Source of the DNA: Microbacterium aerolatum
GTDB taxonomy: Bacteria > Actinomycetota > Actinomycetes > Actinomycetales > Microbacteriaceae
DNA: 60,098 nt
Reading direction: 5' to 3'
NCBI RefSeq assembly: GCF_007988825.1
Contig: NZ_BJUW01000016.1
Location: forward strand, 1-60,098
How positions within the stretch are numbered: position 1 is the first letter of the stretch; every line of letters begins with the position of its first letter. The notes beneath the pieces were generated by a model. The model saw only the letters and a program-made list of their open reading frames with translations. It searched no databases and had not been told where the DNA came from. Of this stretch, positions 50,171-58,598 are shown piece after piece. The translations under genes and the position numbers were made by a program.

Positions 50171-52095
50171 GCGCCATCATCTCGGTTCGAGACCTCAAGG
50201 TCAGCTTCGCCTCCGAGGCGGGTCGAGTGGATGCCGTGCGCGGCGTCTCGTTCGACCTCGAAGAGGGCAAGACCCTCGGCATCGTCGGCGAGTCCGGCTC
50301 TGGGAAGTCGGTCACGTCGCTCGCGATCATGGGCCTGCTCGATGAGAACGCCAAGGTCACCGGCTCGATCGTCTACGACGGGCAGGAGCTGCTCGGCAAG
50401 ACCGACAAGCAGATGTCCGTGATCCGCGGCAACGGCCTCGCGATGATCTTCCAGGACCCGCTGACCTCGCTCACGCCGGTGTTCACTATCGGCGACCAGC
50501 TGATCGAGGCACTGACGGTGCACCGCGGGCTCACCAAGAAGGAAGCCTGGGACCGCGCGATCGAACTGCTGCGCTTGGTCGGCATCCCTCAGCCCGAGAA
50601 GCGCATGAAGGGCTTCCCGCACGAGTTCTCCGGTGGCATGCGGCAGCGCGTCGTCATCGCGATCGCGATGGCGAACAACCCGAAGCTCATCATCGCCGAC
50701 GAGCCGACGACGGCTCTGGACGTCACGATCCAGGCCCAGATCCTCGACCTCATCGAGAAGGCGCAGCAGGAGACCGGTGCTGCGACCATCATGATCACGC
50801 ACGACATGGGCGTGGTGGCACGCATGGCGGACGACGTGATGGTCATGTACGCGGGCAAGCCGATCGAGCACGCCCCCGTCGGCGAGCTCTTCCACCACAC
50901 CCGGATGCCGTACTCGATCGGTCTGCTCGGCGCCATCCCGCGCGTCGACAAGGCCGAGAAGGAGCCGCTGGTCCCGATCAAGGGCAACCCGCCGCTGCTC
51001 ATCAACCTGCCGGACGCGTGCCCGTTCGCCGACCGGTGCCCCATCGCCGTCGCTGCCTGCCGGGCCGGCGAACCGGCCCTCCTCCCGGTTCAGACCGGCA
51101 CGGGAGCACCGCACGACGTGGCCTGCATCCGCGCCCACGAGATCGAGGATGGCGGCCTGCTCGGCGGCCTTCCTGTCTACCCGGTCCCTGAGGCCCCGGA
51201 AAGCGAACTCACGCTCACGCCGCGTGAGCAGCGCCCGGTCACCCTCGACGTGCGCAACATGAACAAGTCGTTCCCGCTGATGAAGGGCGCGTTCCTCAAG
51301 CGCAAGGTCGGTGAGGTGCACGCCGTCAAGAACGTCACCTTCGACGTGCGCGAGGGCGAGACGATGGCGATCGTCGGCGAGTCCGGTTCGGGCAAGACGA
51401 CGACGCTCCTGCAGATCATGGACCTCGTCAAGCAGCACGACGGCGACATCATCATCAACGGCACCAGCGTCAACGACATCACCAGCCGCAAGATCGAGCG
51501 TCAGGTCCGCCGCGACATCCAGATCGTCTTCCAGGACCCGATGGGCGCGCTGGACCCGCGCTTGACCGTCGCCGACGTCATCGCCGAGCCGCTGCGGGCC
51601 ATCGGCACGCCCAAGGACGAGGTGCACCGCCGCGTCCAGGAGCTCATGGATCTGGTCGGCCTCAACCCCGCCCACATCGACCGGTTCCCCGGTGCGTTCT
51701 CGGGCGGTCAGCGTCAGCGCATCGGCATCGCCCGCGCGCTGTCGACGAACCCGAAGATCATCGTGCTCGACGAGCCCGTCTCCGCCCTCGACGTGTCGAT
51801 CCAGGCCGGCGTCATCAACCTGCTCGACGAGCTGAAGGTGAAGCTCGGACTTTCCTACCTCTTCGTGGCACACGACCTGTCCGTCATCCGGCACATCGCC
51901 GATCGCGTCGCGGTGATGTATCTCGGCGATTTCGTCGAGCACGGCGACGTCGAGGAGATCTTCGAGAATCCGAAGCATCCCTACACGAAGGCGCTGCTCT
52001 CGGCCATCCCGGTGCCCGATCCCGACATCGAGCGCAGCCGCGAACGCCTGATCTTCAACCCCGACACGATGCAGGCCGAGCCCGTCGTCCGCTGA
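50167..52095 (+). CDS. Peptide ABC transporter ATPase, fused DppD-DppF
   Basis: A 642-residue protein with two complete nucleotide-binding domains in one chain. The first has Walker A GESGSGKS (41-48), FSGGMRQRV and IIADEPTTALD, then the oligopeptide C-terminal motif with CPFADRCPIAVAAC. The second (about residue 355 on) has GESGSGKTTT, FSGGQRQRIGIARAL and IIVLDEPVSALDVS. Both switch histidines are present (MITHDMG, VAHDLS). Such fusions replace separate DppD and DppF in many actinobacteria. I chose ATG at 50167, with AGGAGG 6 nt upstream and a 4-bp overlap. Confidence 0.95.
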   Translation: MSAIISVRDLKVSFASEAGRVDAVRGVSFDLEEGKTLGIVGESGSGKSVTSLAIMGLLDENAKVTGSIVYDGQELLGKTDKQMSVIRGNGLAMIFQDPLTSLTPVFTIGDQLIEALTVHRGLTKKEAWDRAIELLRLVGIPQPEKRMKGFPHEFSGGMRQRVVIAIAMANNPKLIIADEPTTALDVTIQAQILDLIEKAQQETGAATIMITHDMGVVARMADDVMVMYAGKPIEHAPVGELFHHTRMPYSIGLLGAIPRVDKAEKEPLVPIKGNPPLLINLPDACPFADRCPIAVAACRAGEPALLPVQTGTGAPHDVACIRAHEIEDGGLLGGLPVYPVPEAPESELTLTPREQRPVTLDVRNMNKSFPLMKGAFLKRKVGEVHAVKNVTFDVREGETMAIVGESGSGKTTTLLQIMDLVKQHDGDIIINGTSVNDITSRKIERQVRRDIQIVFQDPMGALDPRLTVADVIAEPLRAIGTPKDEVHRRVQELMDLVGLNPAHIDRFPGAFSGGQRQRIGIARALSTNPKIIVLDEPVSALDVSIQAGVINLLDELKVKLGLSYLFVAHDLSVIRHIADRVAVMYLGDFVEHGDVEEIFENPKHPYTKALLSAIPVPDPDIERSRERLIFNPDTMQAEPVVR

Positions 52096-52101
52096 TTCTG
52101 C

Positions 52102-52117
52102 GAGCCGCCTGCGGCTC
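52102..52117. terminator. Hairpin after the ATPase gene
   Basis: GAGCCGC-CT-GCGGCTC, a 7-bp GC-rich stem 6 bp after the stop codon. There is no T run, so it may be a weak terminator or an mRNA-stabilising hairpin that lowers or tunes read-through into the binding-protein gene. Confidence 0.4.
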
Positions 52118-52226
52118 TCGGTCACTGTCCGATAACAGTTAGGCGCGATTCACTCTGCTCGAGCCAATTCGGCAACCGTGCGAACTATCCTCGCCTTATG
52201 ACACGCCGAAAGGCGAAAGGAGCACC

Positions 52227-53930
52227 ATGAAGCAGCACAAGCTGATGGGGGCGCTCGCGTTCAGCGGAGCCCTCGCACTCGCCCTCGCGGGCTGTGCAGC
52301 CGACACCGGCGACAACGGTGACGGCGGCAACACTCCCACCGAGACCAAGGCCTCGGACTACAACCCGCAGCCGCGCGAGAACCTCGCCGTCGGTGGCGAG
52401 GCACGCTTCCCGATCAACGAGATCCCGGAGCAGCTGAACGCGTTCAACGGAGACGGTTCCGCAGACACTGCCCGCGTCGCCGCGTGGTACATGCCCCAGA
52501 TCCTCCTGCAGAAGGACGACGGCACGCCGTACAAGCACGACGCGTACCTCGACGAGTGGAACATCGAAACCGTCGACGGCAACACCCAGATCACCTTCAC
52601 CTTCACGGATGAAGCGCACTGGAACGATGGCACCGACATGGACTGGACTGCCATCGACGCCACGTGGAAGGCGAACCGCTCCACCGACGAGGGCTTCAAC
52701 CCGAACGCGACCGACGGCTACAAGCAGATCGCCTCGGTCGAGCAGGGCGACACCGCCAAGACCGCGATCGTCACGTTCGACGGCGAGTTCGCGTGGCCGG
52801 AGATGCCGTTCCTGACGGGCATCATCCACCCCGCGCTGGCTGACCCTGACACCTTCAACTCGGCGATGATCGACGACCCTCACGCAGAGTGGGGTGCCGG
52901 CCCGTACACGATCGACGAGTTCGACGCGAACTCCGAGTACGTCTCCTTCGTACCGAACCCCGAGTGGTGGGGCGACGAGCCGCTGCTCGAGAAGGTCTCC
53001 TTCCAGGGCATGGAGGCTTCCGCCTCGATCAATGCGTTCAAGGCCGATGAGGTCGACATGGTCGGCGTCAACACCAAGGATCGCCTTGAGCAGGTCAAGG
53101 ACATGGACGACATCACGATCTACCGTGCCACGCAGACCGCGAGCACGCTGATCCAGGTCGACGCTGACAAGCCGCAGTTCGAGGACGTCAAGGTCCGCGA
53201 GGCGTTCTTCAAGGCGATCAACATCGACCAGCAGAAGGAGATCGCCTGGAACGGCCTGGACTACGAAGAGGAGCCGGCCGGTTCGCTGACGCTCTTCCCG
53301 TTCCAGCCCGGCTACTCCAACGCTCTGGCTGAGGCCGGCTGGGAGTACAACCCCGAGGACTCGAAGGCTCTTCTCGAAGAGGCCGGCTGGACCGAGGGCG
53401 AAGACGGCATCCGCGAGAAGGACGGCGAGACGCTCACCGCTGTCTACCCCGTCTGGAGCGACGACGCCACGCAGCAGGCGCTTGCCAAGGCACTGCAGCA
53501 GCAGATGAAGGAGGTCGGTATCGACCTTCAGATCGACATCCGCCCGTCGACCGACTTCTCGAACGACTACACGTCGAAGAACTGGGACGTCTCGTCGCTG
53601 CGCTTCACCTCGTCCGACCCGTTCGGTGCCGCCTGGTTCTGCCAGCTGTACTGCATGGACATGGGCCTGAACCTCTCGGGTGTTCAGAACGAGGAGACCG
53701 ACCAGCGCATCCACGACGAGGTCGAGTCGCTTGCGACCGCTGACGAGCAGACCGCCGCGGCCATGAAGCTCGAGGCTGAGATCTTCCAGGAGTGGGGCCT
53801 CATCCCGCTCTACAACGGTCCGTCGATCTCGGCAGTCAAGACCGGTCTCGCGAACCTCACCCCCGAGCCCTACGTGGGCCTGGACGGCTTCGGCGTCCAG
53901 CCGGTGGAGAACGTGGGCTGGGAGAAGTAA
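52227..53930 (+). CDS. Peptide ABC transporter substrate-binding lipoprotein
   Basis: A 567-residue family 5 extracellular solute-binding protein. The signal sequence ends in lipobox LAGC with Cys23. An acidic linker (about 26-50) leads into the binding domain, with YMPQILLQ, NIETVDGNTQITFTFTDEAHWNDG and the C-terminal GLIPLYNGPSISAV. It would capture peptides for the DppB-DppC-DppDF transporter just upstream. A good AAAGGAG site precedes the ATG, and it has a 131-bp upstream gap, so it may also have its own promoter. A strong terminator follows. Confidence 0.95.
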   Translation: MKQHKLMGALAFSGALALALAGCAADTGDNGDGGNTPTETKASDYNPQPRENLAVGGEARFPINEIPEQLNAFNGDGSADTARVAAWYMPQILLQKDDGTPYKHDAYLDEWNIETVDGNTQITFTFTDEAHWNDGTDMDWTAIDATWKANRSTDEGFNPNATDGYKQIASVEQGDTAKTAIVTFDGEFAWPEMPFLTGIIHPALADPDTFNSAMIDDPHAEWGAGPYTIDEFDANSEYVSFVPNPEWWGDEPLLEKVSFQGMEASASINAFKADEVDMVGVNTKDRLEQVKDMDDITIYRATQTASTLIQVDADKPQFEDVKVREAFFKAINIDQQKEIAWNGLDYEEEPAGSLTLFPFQPGYSNALAEAGWEYNPEDSKALLEEAGWTEGEDGIREKDGETLTAVYPVWSDDATQQALAKALQQQMKEVGIDLQIDIRPSTDFSNDYTSKNWDVSSLRFTSSDPFGAAWFCQLYCMDMGLNLSGVQNEETDQRIHDEVESLATADEQTAAAMKLEAEIFQEWGLIPLYNGPSISAVKTGLANLTPEPYVGLDGFGVQPVENVGWEK

Positions 53931-53945
53931 GCACTTCTGACAGCG

Positions 53946-53982
53946 GAAGCGGGGTCGGTGGTTCATCCACCGGCCCCGCTTC
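53946..53982 (+). terminator. Rho-independent terminator after the substrate-binding gene
   Basis: A 16-bp stem with one T-G pair (53946-53961 with 53967-53982) and a TTCAT loop, followed by TTCG. It ends the transporter operon 15 bp after the stop. Confidence 0.85.
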
Positions 53983-53999
53983 TTCGTGCCCACTGCTTC

Positions 54000-54005
54000 T
54001 ATGCT
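54000..54005 (+). promoter_or_regulatory. -10 element, leaderless start of the hydrolase gene
   Basis: TATGCT, six bases, then the GTG at 54012. Confidence 0.55.
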
Positions 54006-54011
54006 GATTCC

Positions 54012-54761
54012 GTGAACGTCCAGGTGGTCCTCGTGCACGGCATCCGCACGTCTCGTACCATGTGGCGTTCGCAGCTCGCTCACCTCGCCGACCGTGACGT
54101 TCCGGCCGTCGCGGTCGACCTTCCCGGTCACGGATCGCGCATGGCCGAGAGGTTCGCCCTGGATGACGCGCTCAGCGCGATCGACGACGCGGTGCAGGAT
54201 GCCGCGACCAGAGGCCCCGTGCTGCTCGTCGGCCATTCGATGGGAGGCCTGCTGTCGGTCGCCTACGCAGGATCCGCCTCCGCTCCCCCGGTGTCCGCGT
54301 TCATCGGCGCCTCCTGCACGGCGTTCCCGCGCGGAGCCGGCCTCGCGACGTATCGTGCGCTGGCGCGCACCTTCAACTCTCTTCCCGATCAGGGCATGTG
54401 GCTCACCAACCGGGTGCTCGCCGCCACGATCCCCGAAGAGACCCGCTCGGACTTCTCCGCCGGCGGCTACGCACTCCACATGCAGGACATCGCCCTGGCG
54501 AGCCTGAGCTCCCTGGATCTCGCCGCAGACCTGCACCGGCTTCGCATGCCGGTGTGGTGGATCAACGGCCAGTTCGACCAGCTCCGCACGCAGGAGCGTC
54601 TCTTCCAGCGGATCACCCCGCACTCCGAGCTCATCGTCGTACCCCGCACGTCGCACCTCGTCACGGCGATGCGACCACGCGTGTTCAACGCGCTGCTCGA
54701 CGTGGCGATCGCGACGATGCGTCGGGACGCACCGGTTCGTGATGCACGAGGACCGTCATGA
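54012..54761 (+). CDS. Alpha/beta hydrolase
   Basis: A 249-residue alpha/beta-hydrolase. The nucleophile elbow is GHSMGG with Ser76; likely triad partners are Asp189 (NGQFDQL) and His215 (RTSHLV). The oxyanion HG motif is VLVHGIRTS. Esterase or lactonase activity is plausible; the substrate is unknown. The GTG start is set by a TATGCT element 6 nt upstream; no ribosome binding site is seen. The 3' end overlaps the convergent MFS gene by 77 bp. Confidence 0.9.
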   Translation: MNVQVVLVHGIRTSRTMWRSQLAHLADRDVPAVAVDLPGHGSRMAERFALDDALSAIDDAVQDAATRGPVLLVGHSMGGLLSVAYAGSASAPPVSAFIGASCTAFPRGAGLATYRALARTFNSLPDQGMWLTNRVLAATIPEETRSDFSAGGYALHMQDIALASLSSLDLAADLHRLRMPVWWINGQFDQLRTQERLFQRITPHSELIVVPRTSHLVTAMRPRVFNALLDVAIATMRRDAPVRDARGPS

Positions 54762-55977
54762 TCCCGCCGAGAACCGAGAGGATCCCGGCCACGAGGAACA
54801 ATAGCCAGAATCCGCCGACCAGCGCCACGAGCCCTGCGCCCAGCAGCGGGCCGAGCAGCTGACCGAGGTTCGCCGACACGTTGACGATGCCGAGGTCACG
54901 GGCGTGGTGCTCGGGACGCGGCAGCAGATCGGTCGCGAGAGCGAGACTGACCGCCATGTACGCGCCATACCCGGCGCCCATCACGGCCGCGGCGACCGCG
55001 GTACCGATGAAAGTCGGCGAGATCAGGATCATCACAGCGGACGCCGCCTGCACGAGCGCTGCGACGATGACGATCGGCTTGCGCACGCCGGTGCGGTCGG
55101 AGAGCGAACCGGCGAAGAGAGATGCCCCGACCACGAAGATCGTATAGATGACGATGAGCACGAGCAGGTCGTCTTCCGCGCTGGCCGCGGGAGACCCGAC
55201 CCCGTACAGCAGGAAGAACAGCAGCAGCGCCGTCCCCAGCGCATTGCCCAGATTCACGGTGAGCCGACTGGCGAGCACCCACCCGAAGTTGCGATCCTGC
55301 AGTGCGCCGAGCCTCTCACGCCAGGGCGCCCGCGCCTGCGCGCGGCTGCGCTCGTGCACGAGATCGGTCGGCAGCGGGTCGGGCAGGAGCAGCGCCGTGC
55401 CGATACCCACGATGAGGATGAACACAGCGAGCATCACGTAGCTGGCGCCGATGCCGAGGCCGAGCAGCACGACCGCGCCCACGCCGACGACGATGCCCAC
55501 TGCCTGCGCCGAGCTCACCAGAGCGGATGCAGCGCCACGCTGGGCGAACACCTGGTCGGCGATCATCGCCGTGAGTGCGGCTGAGAGCACGGCGATGCCG
55601 ACGGAGACGCCTACCCAGGCTGCGCCGACGGTCACCGGCTCCGAGGCCGTGCCGGTCAGCAGCAGGGAGCCGGCGGTCAGCAGCGTGCCGCCGATCGCCC
55701 AGGGGCGCCGCCTCCCCCATCGCGACCTGGTGCGGTCGGACAGCATCCCGGCCAGTGGCCCGGCGATGACGCCGGCCAGTCCGCCGATCGAGAGGATGAG
55801 CCCTGACCAGACGACTCCGGTGATCCAGTCCTCCGGCCCACCCGGAGTGTCCAACTGCAGCGGCAGCAGCAACTGGACCGGAGTGAGCTGCACCGTCCAG
55901 ACGGCGAGCCAGGCGATGCCGAACAGCGTCATCCATACGCCGCCGACCCTGCCGCCGCGCGGCGCCAGGGCATTCAT
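54685..55977 (-). CDS. MFS sugar transporter (GPH/SLC45-like)
   Basis: A 430-residue transporter with about 12 transmembrane segments. The cytosolic loop after the third segment reads LSDRTRSRWGRRRPWAIGG, a pattern typical of glycoside-pentoside-hexuronide and sucrose/SLC45 symporters rather than drug pumps. The ATG overlaps the stop of the upstream beta-glucosidase by 4 bp (ATGA, 55974-55977), so the pair likely takes up and hydrolyses a beta-glucoside. The 3' end overlaps the hydrolase gene on the other strand. The sugar specificity is inferred from context only. Confidence 0.88.
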   Translation of the reverse strand: MNALAPRGGRVGGVWMTLFGIAWLAVWTVQLTPVQLLLPLQLDTPGGPEDWITGVVWSGLILSIGGLAGVIAGPLAGMLSDRTRSRWGRRRPWAIGGTLLTAGSLLLTGTASEPVTVGAAWVGVSVGIAVLSAALTAMIADQVFAQRGAASALVSSAQAVGIVVGVGAVVLLGLGIGASYVMLAVFILIVGIGTALLLPDPLPTDLVHERSRAQARAPWRERLGALQDRNFGWVLASRLTVNLGNALGTALLLFFLLYGVGSPAASAEDDLLVLIVIYTIFVVGASLFAGSLSDRTGVRKPIVIVAALVQAASAVMILISPTFIGTAVAAAVMGAGYGAYMAVSLALATDLLPRPEHHARDLGIVNVSANLGQLLGPLLGAGLVALVGGFWLLFLVAGILSVLGGIMTVLVHHEPVRPDASSRSPRRAAR

Positions 55978-57323
55978 CGGGTGCTCGCGATCAGATCGCG
56001 GTACCACCCGTACGATGTCTTCGGCGTGCGCTTCGAGGTCTCCTGATCGACGTGCACGATCCCGAAGCGCTGGGTGAACCCGTCCGCCCACTCGAAGTTG
56101 TCCAGCAGACTCCAGACCGTGTACTCCTCGACGTCGACACCCTGGGCGACAGCATCCGCCACCGCGCTGACGTGCCCTGCGAGATAGTCGATGCGCTGCC
56201 GGTCCTCGAGAGGCCCATCGACACGGTCCGGTTCGGGGAACGAGGCACCGTTCTCGCCGACGATGATCGGCGGCAGGTCATCGCCGTATCGCTGCTTCGC
56301 GTCGACGAGGAACGCCGTGAGCGCTGCCGGATCGATCGGCCACAGCTCGCCGAAGCCGGTGTGCTCCGCGCCGGCGGTCGGCACAGGCACGAACGGCACC
56401 GGCGCGCCGTCAGGCGCCGCGGCGATCGTGGTCGGGTTGTAGTAATTGACCCCGTAGAAGTCGGATGCCGACGCGATCACCTCAAGGTCGCCGGCTTGCA
56501 CCGGCATCTCGGCGCCGAGAGGTGCGAGGTCGGGATACGCGCCGGTGAGAACGGGTTCGGCGAACAGCCGGTTATGCACGAGGTCGTACAGGTGCGCGGC
56601 GGTCTGGTCGGACTCCGAGTCGGATGCCGGATACACCCAGGTGTGGTTGTTCACGATGCCGACGGCATCCGCCCCGCGCGCGCGCAGCGCCGCGGCTGCC
56701 AGGCCGTGCGCGAGCAGCTGGTGGTGCACGGTCGGCAGCGAGTCGAAAAGGAGCTGCCTACCCGGTGCCAGCACGCCGACCGCGTACCCCTGGAGGGACG
56801 TCGAGACCGGCTCGTTGATCGTGTACCAGTGCTTGACGCGATCGCCGAGTGCAGCTGCGACGTGCTCGGCGTACGCGGCGAATCGCTCGGCGGTGTCGCG
56901 TGAGAGCCATCCACCCTCGGCTTCGAGTCCGCTCGGAAGGTCCCAGTGGTACAGGGTCGGAAACGGAACGATGCCCTCCGCGAGCAGGTCGTCGACGAGC
57001 CGGTCGTAGTACGCCAGCCCGGCGGGCGACGCAGGCCCCCGACCGTCGGGCTGCACACGCACCCATGAGATCGAGAATCGGTAGCGGTCGACGCCGAGGT
57101 CGCGCAGCAGCGCGACGTCCTCACGGTTGCGGTGAAAGCTGTCCGGCCCCGGCTCCGCCGTCGATCCGTCGCGGACGTTACCGGGGGTGTCGACGAAGTC
57201 GTCCCAGATCGATCGGCCGCGTCCATCGGCGGTGCGGGCCCCCTCGACTTGGAAGGCCGCGGTCGCGGCGGACCATCGCAGGCCTTCCGGCACGCGCAGG
57301 GGCAGGGTCGGTGCATCCGCCAT
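55974..57323 (-). CDS. GH1 family beta-glucosidase
   Basis: A 449-residue glycoside hydrolase family 1 enzyme. The acid/base is Glu171 in WYTINEPVS and the nucleophile Glu357 in IIVGENGAS. The N-terminal FQVEGA and the later SLLDNFEWADGF, both contacting the glucose unit, are present. There is no signal peptide, so it acts on imported glycosides. I chose MADAPTLPLRVPEG at 57323, with AAGGAG close upstream; a longer frame runs through the rpsT region and is a shadow. It is coupled to the MFS gene. No LacI-type regulator is adjacent. Confidence 0.95.
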   Translation of the reverse strand: MADAPTLPLRVPEGLRWSAATAAFQVEGARTADGRGRSIWDDFVDTPGNVRDGSTAEPGPDSFHRNREDVALLRDLGVDRYRFSISWVRVQPDGRGPASPAGLAYYDRLVDDLLAEGIVPFPTLYHWDLPSGLEAEGGWLSRDTAERFAAYAEHVAAALGDRVKHWYTINEPVSTSLQGYAVGVLAPGRQLLFDSLPTVHHQLLAHGLAAAALRARGADAVGIVNNHTWVYPASDSESDQTAAHLYDLVHNRLFAEPVLTGAYPDLAPLGAEMPVQAGDLEVIASASDFYGVNYYNPTTIAAAPDGAPVPFVPVPTAGAEHTGFGELWPIDPAALTAFLVDAKQRYGDDLPPIIVGENGASFPEPDRVDGPLEDRQRIDYLAGHVSAVADAVAQGVDVEEYTVWSLLDNFEWADGFTQRFGIVHVDQETSKRTPKTSYGWYRDLIASTR

Positions 57324-57411
57324 ACGGAGCTCCTTCGCTCGGGTACGCTCAGCTTGCCGCATCCCGATCGCCCAGCGCGAGCGACGCGCAAAGGAAGGCC
57401 CGCAGACCTGG

Positions 57412-57417
57412 TAGACT
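57412..57417 (+). promoter_or_regulatory. rpsT: Candidate -10 element for rpsT
   Basis: TAGACT about 105 bp before the rpsT start, preceded by TGG. It implies a leader of about 100 nt, long enough for feedback control by S20, though no structure was established. Confidence 0.4.
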
Positions 57418-57522
57418 CGATTCTTGGCTTGCGTGTGGGTTCGTCCCTCACGACCGTCGGAAGGCAGCCCTCTTCCTGCCCACGACAACATCCCATCCAT
57501 CCCTGAACGAAAGTTTCCACGC

Positions 57523-57783
57523 GTGGCAAACATCAAGTCGCAGATCAAGCGCAACAAGACCAACGAGAAGGCTCGCGCCCGCAACAAGGCCGTGAAGTCC
57601 GAGCTCAAGACCTCCGTCCGCAGCACCCGCGAGGCCATCGCCAAGGGCGACAAGGCCGCTGCCGAGTCGTCGCTCAAGGTGACCGCGAAGAAGCTCGACA
57701 AGGCCGTCAGCAAGGGCGTCATCCACGAGAACCAGGCTGCGAACCGCAAGTCCTCGATCGCCAAGCAGGTCGCGGCTCTCTGA
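57523..57783 (+). CDS. rpsT: 30S ribosomal protein S20
   Basis: An 86-residue basic ribosomal protein that binds 16S rRNA. It has [21 protein letters not shown] at the start and [22 protein letters not shown] at the end, which are diagnostic. The start is GTG; the 33-codon extension upstream has no match to the family. Codon use is strongly biased to AAG and CGC, as in highly expressed genes. It is monocistronic, followed by a terminator, and divergent from the GH1 gene. Confidence 0.97.
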   Translation: MANIKSQIKRNKTNEKARARNKAVKSELKTSVRSTREAIAKGDKAAAESSLKVTAKKLDKAVSKGVIHENQAANRKSSIAKQVAAL

Positions 57784-57796
57784 GCTGAGATTCTTT

Positions 57797-57828
57797 CGAA
57801 GGCCCGTCCCCTCTGGGGCGGGCCTTCG
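57797..57828. terminator. Terminator between rpsT and the phosphatase gene
   Basis: CGAAGGCCCG-T-CCCC pairs with GGGG-CGGGCCTTCG with one bulged T and a short loop. It lies between convergent genes and has T-rich sequence on the 5' side (TTCTTT), so it can stop both strands. Confidence 0.75.
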
Positions 57829-57879
57829 GCGTTCCCGGGACTCCTCCTCCGCCGCAGACCGACTCTGAAGGGAGTCGCG

Positions 57880-58569
57880 TCAGCTCCTGGCTTCCTCGGC
57901 GATCACGGCATCCGCCTCTTCCGGCTCGCCGGTCACGTCGTGGGCGTACCGGTCTTCCAGATCTGCTCCGCCGAGGGGCTCTTCGTGCCAGCGCTGCAGC
58001 ACCCAGCCGCTGTCGGGATCGCCTTCGAGGACGCACATGCCGGTGTTCTGCAGGCGCCGCTGCACCGCGGTCTCGGATGCCACGTTGACGGCGCGGTAGG
58101 ACGCCCAGACGCGAATCGCGGCACCGTGGCTCACGACCGCCGCAGTACCGTGCGCTTCCGCGACCTCGTCGATCACCGCGTCGTAGCGGCGCAGGAAGTC
58201 GTTCCCGCTCTCGCCGCCTGAGATCGCATGCTCAAGGTCACCACTGGCCCAGCGCCATCCGCCTTCGATGTATTCCTGCACGGCATCGGCATCGGTGCGC
58301 ATCTCGAAGTCTCCGGCAGAGATCTCCTCGAGTCCCTCGCGCACCCTGATGTCGAGTCCGCGGGCGATGGCGAGCGGCTGGCCGGTGAGTTGGGTGCGGG
58401 TCAGCACCGAGGCGTACAGTGCCTCGATCTGCTCGTCGCGGAGCACCTGCGGAATCGCGGCGGCCTGCGCATGGCCGAGCGCGGTGAGGCCCGCTCCTGG
58501 GCGGGCCGTGTCAAGGGCTCCTGCGACGTTGCTGGGGGTCTGGCCGTGTCGGATCAGAAGGAGCCTCAT
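57880..58569 (-). CDS. Histidine phosphatase family protein
   Basis: A 229-residue phosphoglycerate-mutase-like phosphatase. The phospho-histidine is His8 in LLLIRHGQTPSN; the second catalytic histidine is in VVSHGAAIRVW. GHAQAAAIP and SVLTRTQLTGQP are the usual phosphate-binding surroundings. The substrate is unknown; it is not a clear glycolytic mutase. The ATG lies 6 nt after a TAGGGT element with no ribosome binding site. The C-terminal 20 residues are acidic. Confidence 0.93.
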   Translation of the reverse strand: MRLLLIRHGQTPSNVAGALDTARPGAGLTALGHAQAAAIPQVLRDEQIEALYASVLTRTQLTGQPLAIARGLDIRVREGLEEISAGDFEMRTDADAVQEYIEGGWRWASGDLEHAISGGESGNDFLRRYDAVIDEVAEAHGTAAVVSHGAAIRVWASYRAVNVASETAVQRRLQNTGMCVLEGDPDSGWVLQRWHEEPLGGADLEDRYAHDVTGEPEEADAVIAEEARS

Positions 58570-58575
58570 GACCTC

Positions 58576-58581
58576 ACCCTA
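58576..58581 (-). promoter_or_regulatory. -10 element, leaderless start of the phosphatase gene
   Basis: TAGGGT on the minus strand, six bases, then the ATG at 58569. It lies in the 29-bp gap after holA. Confidence 0.55.
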
Positions 58582-58598
58582 CGTGCCGCACCTATGCG

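Noticed and set aside
52124..52139. Inverted repeat ACTGT-N6-ACAGT before the binding-protein gene as an operator
   Set aside because: A 5-bp arm is expected often by chance and no supporting copy was seen.
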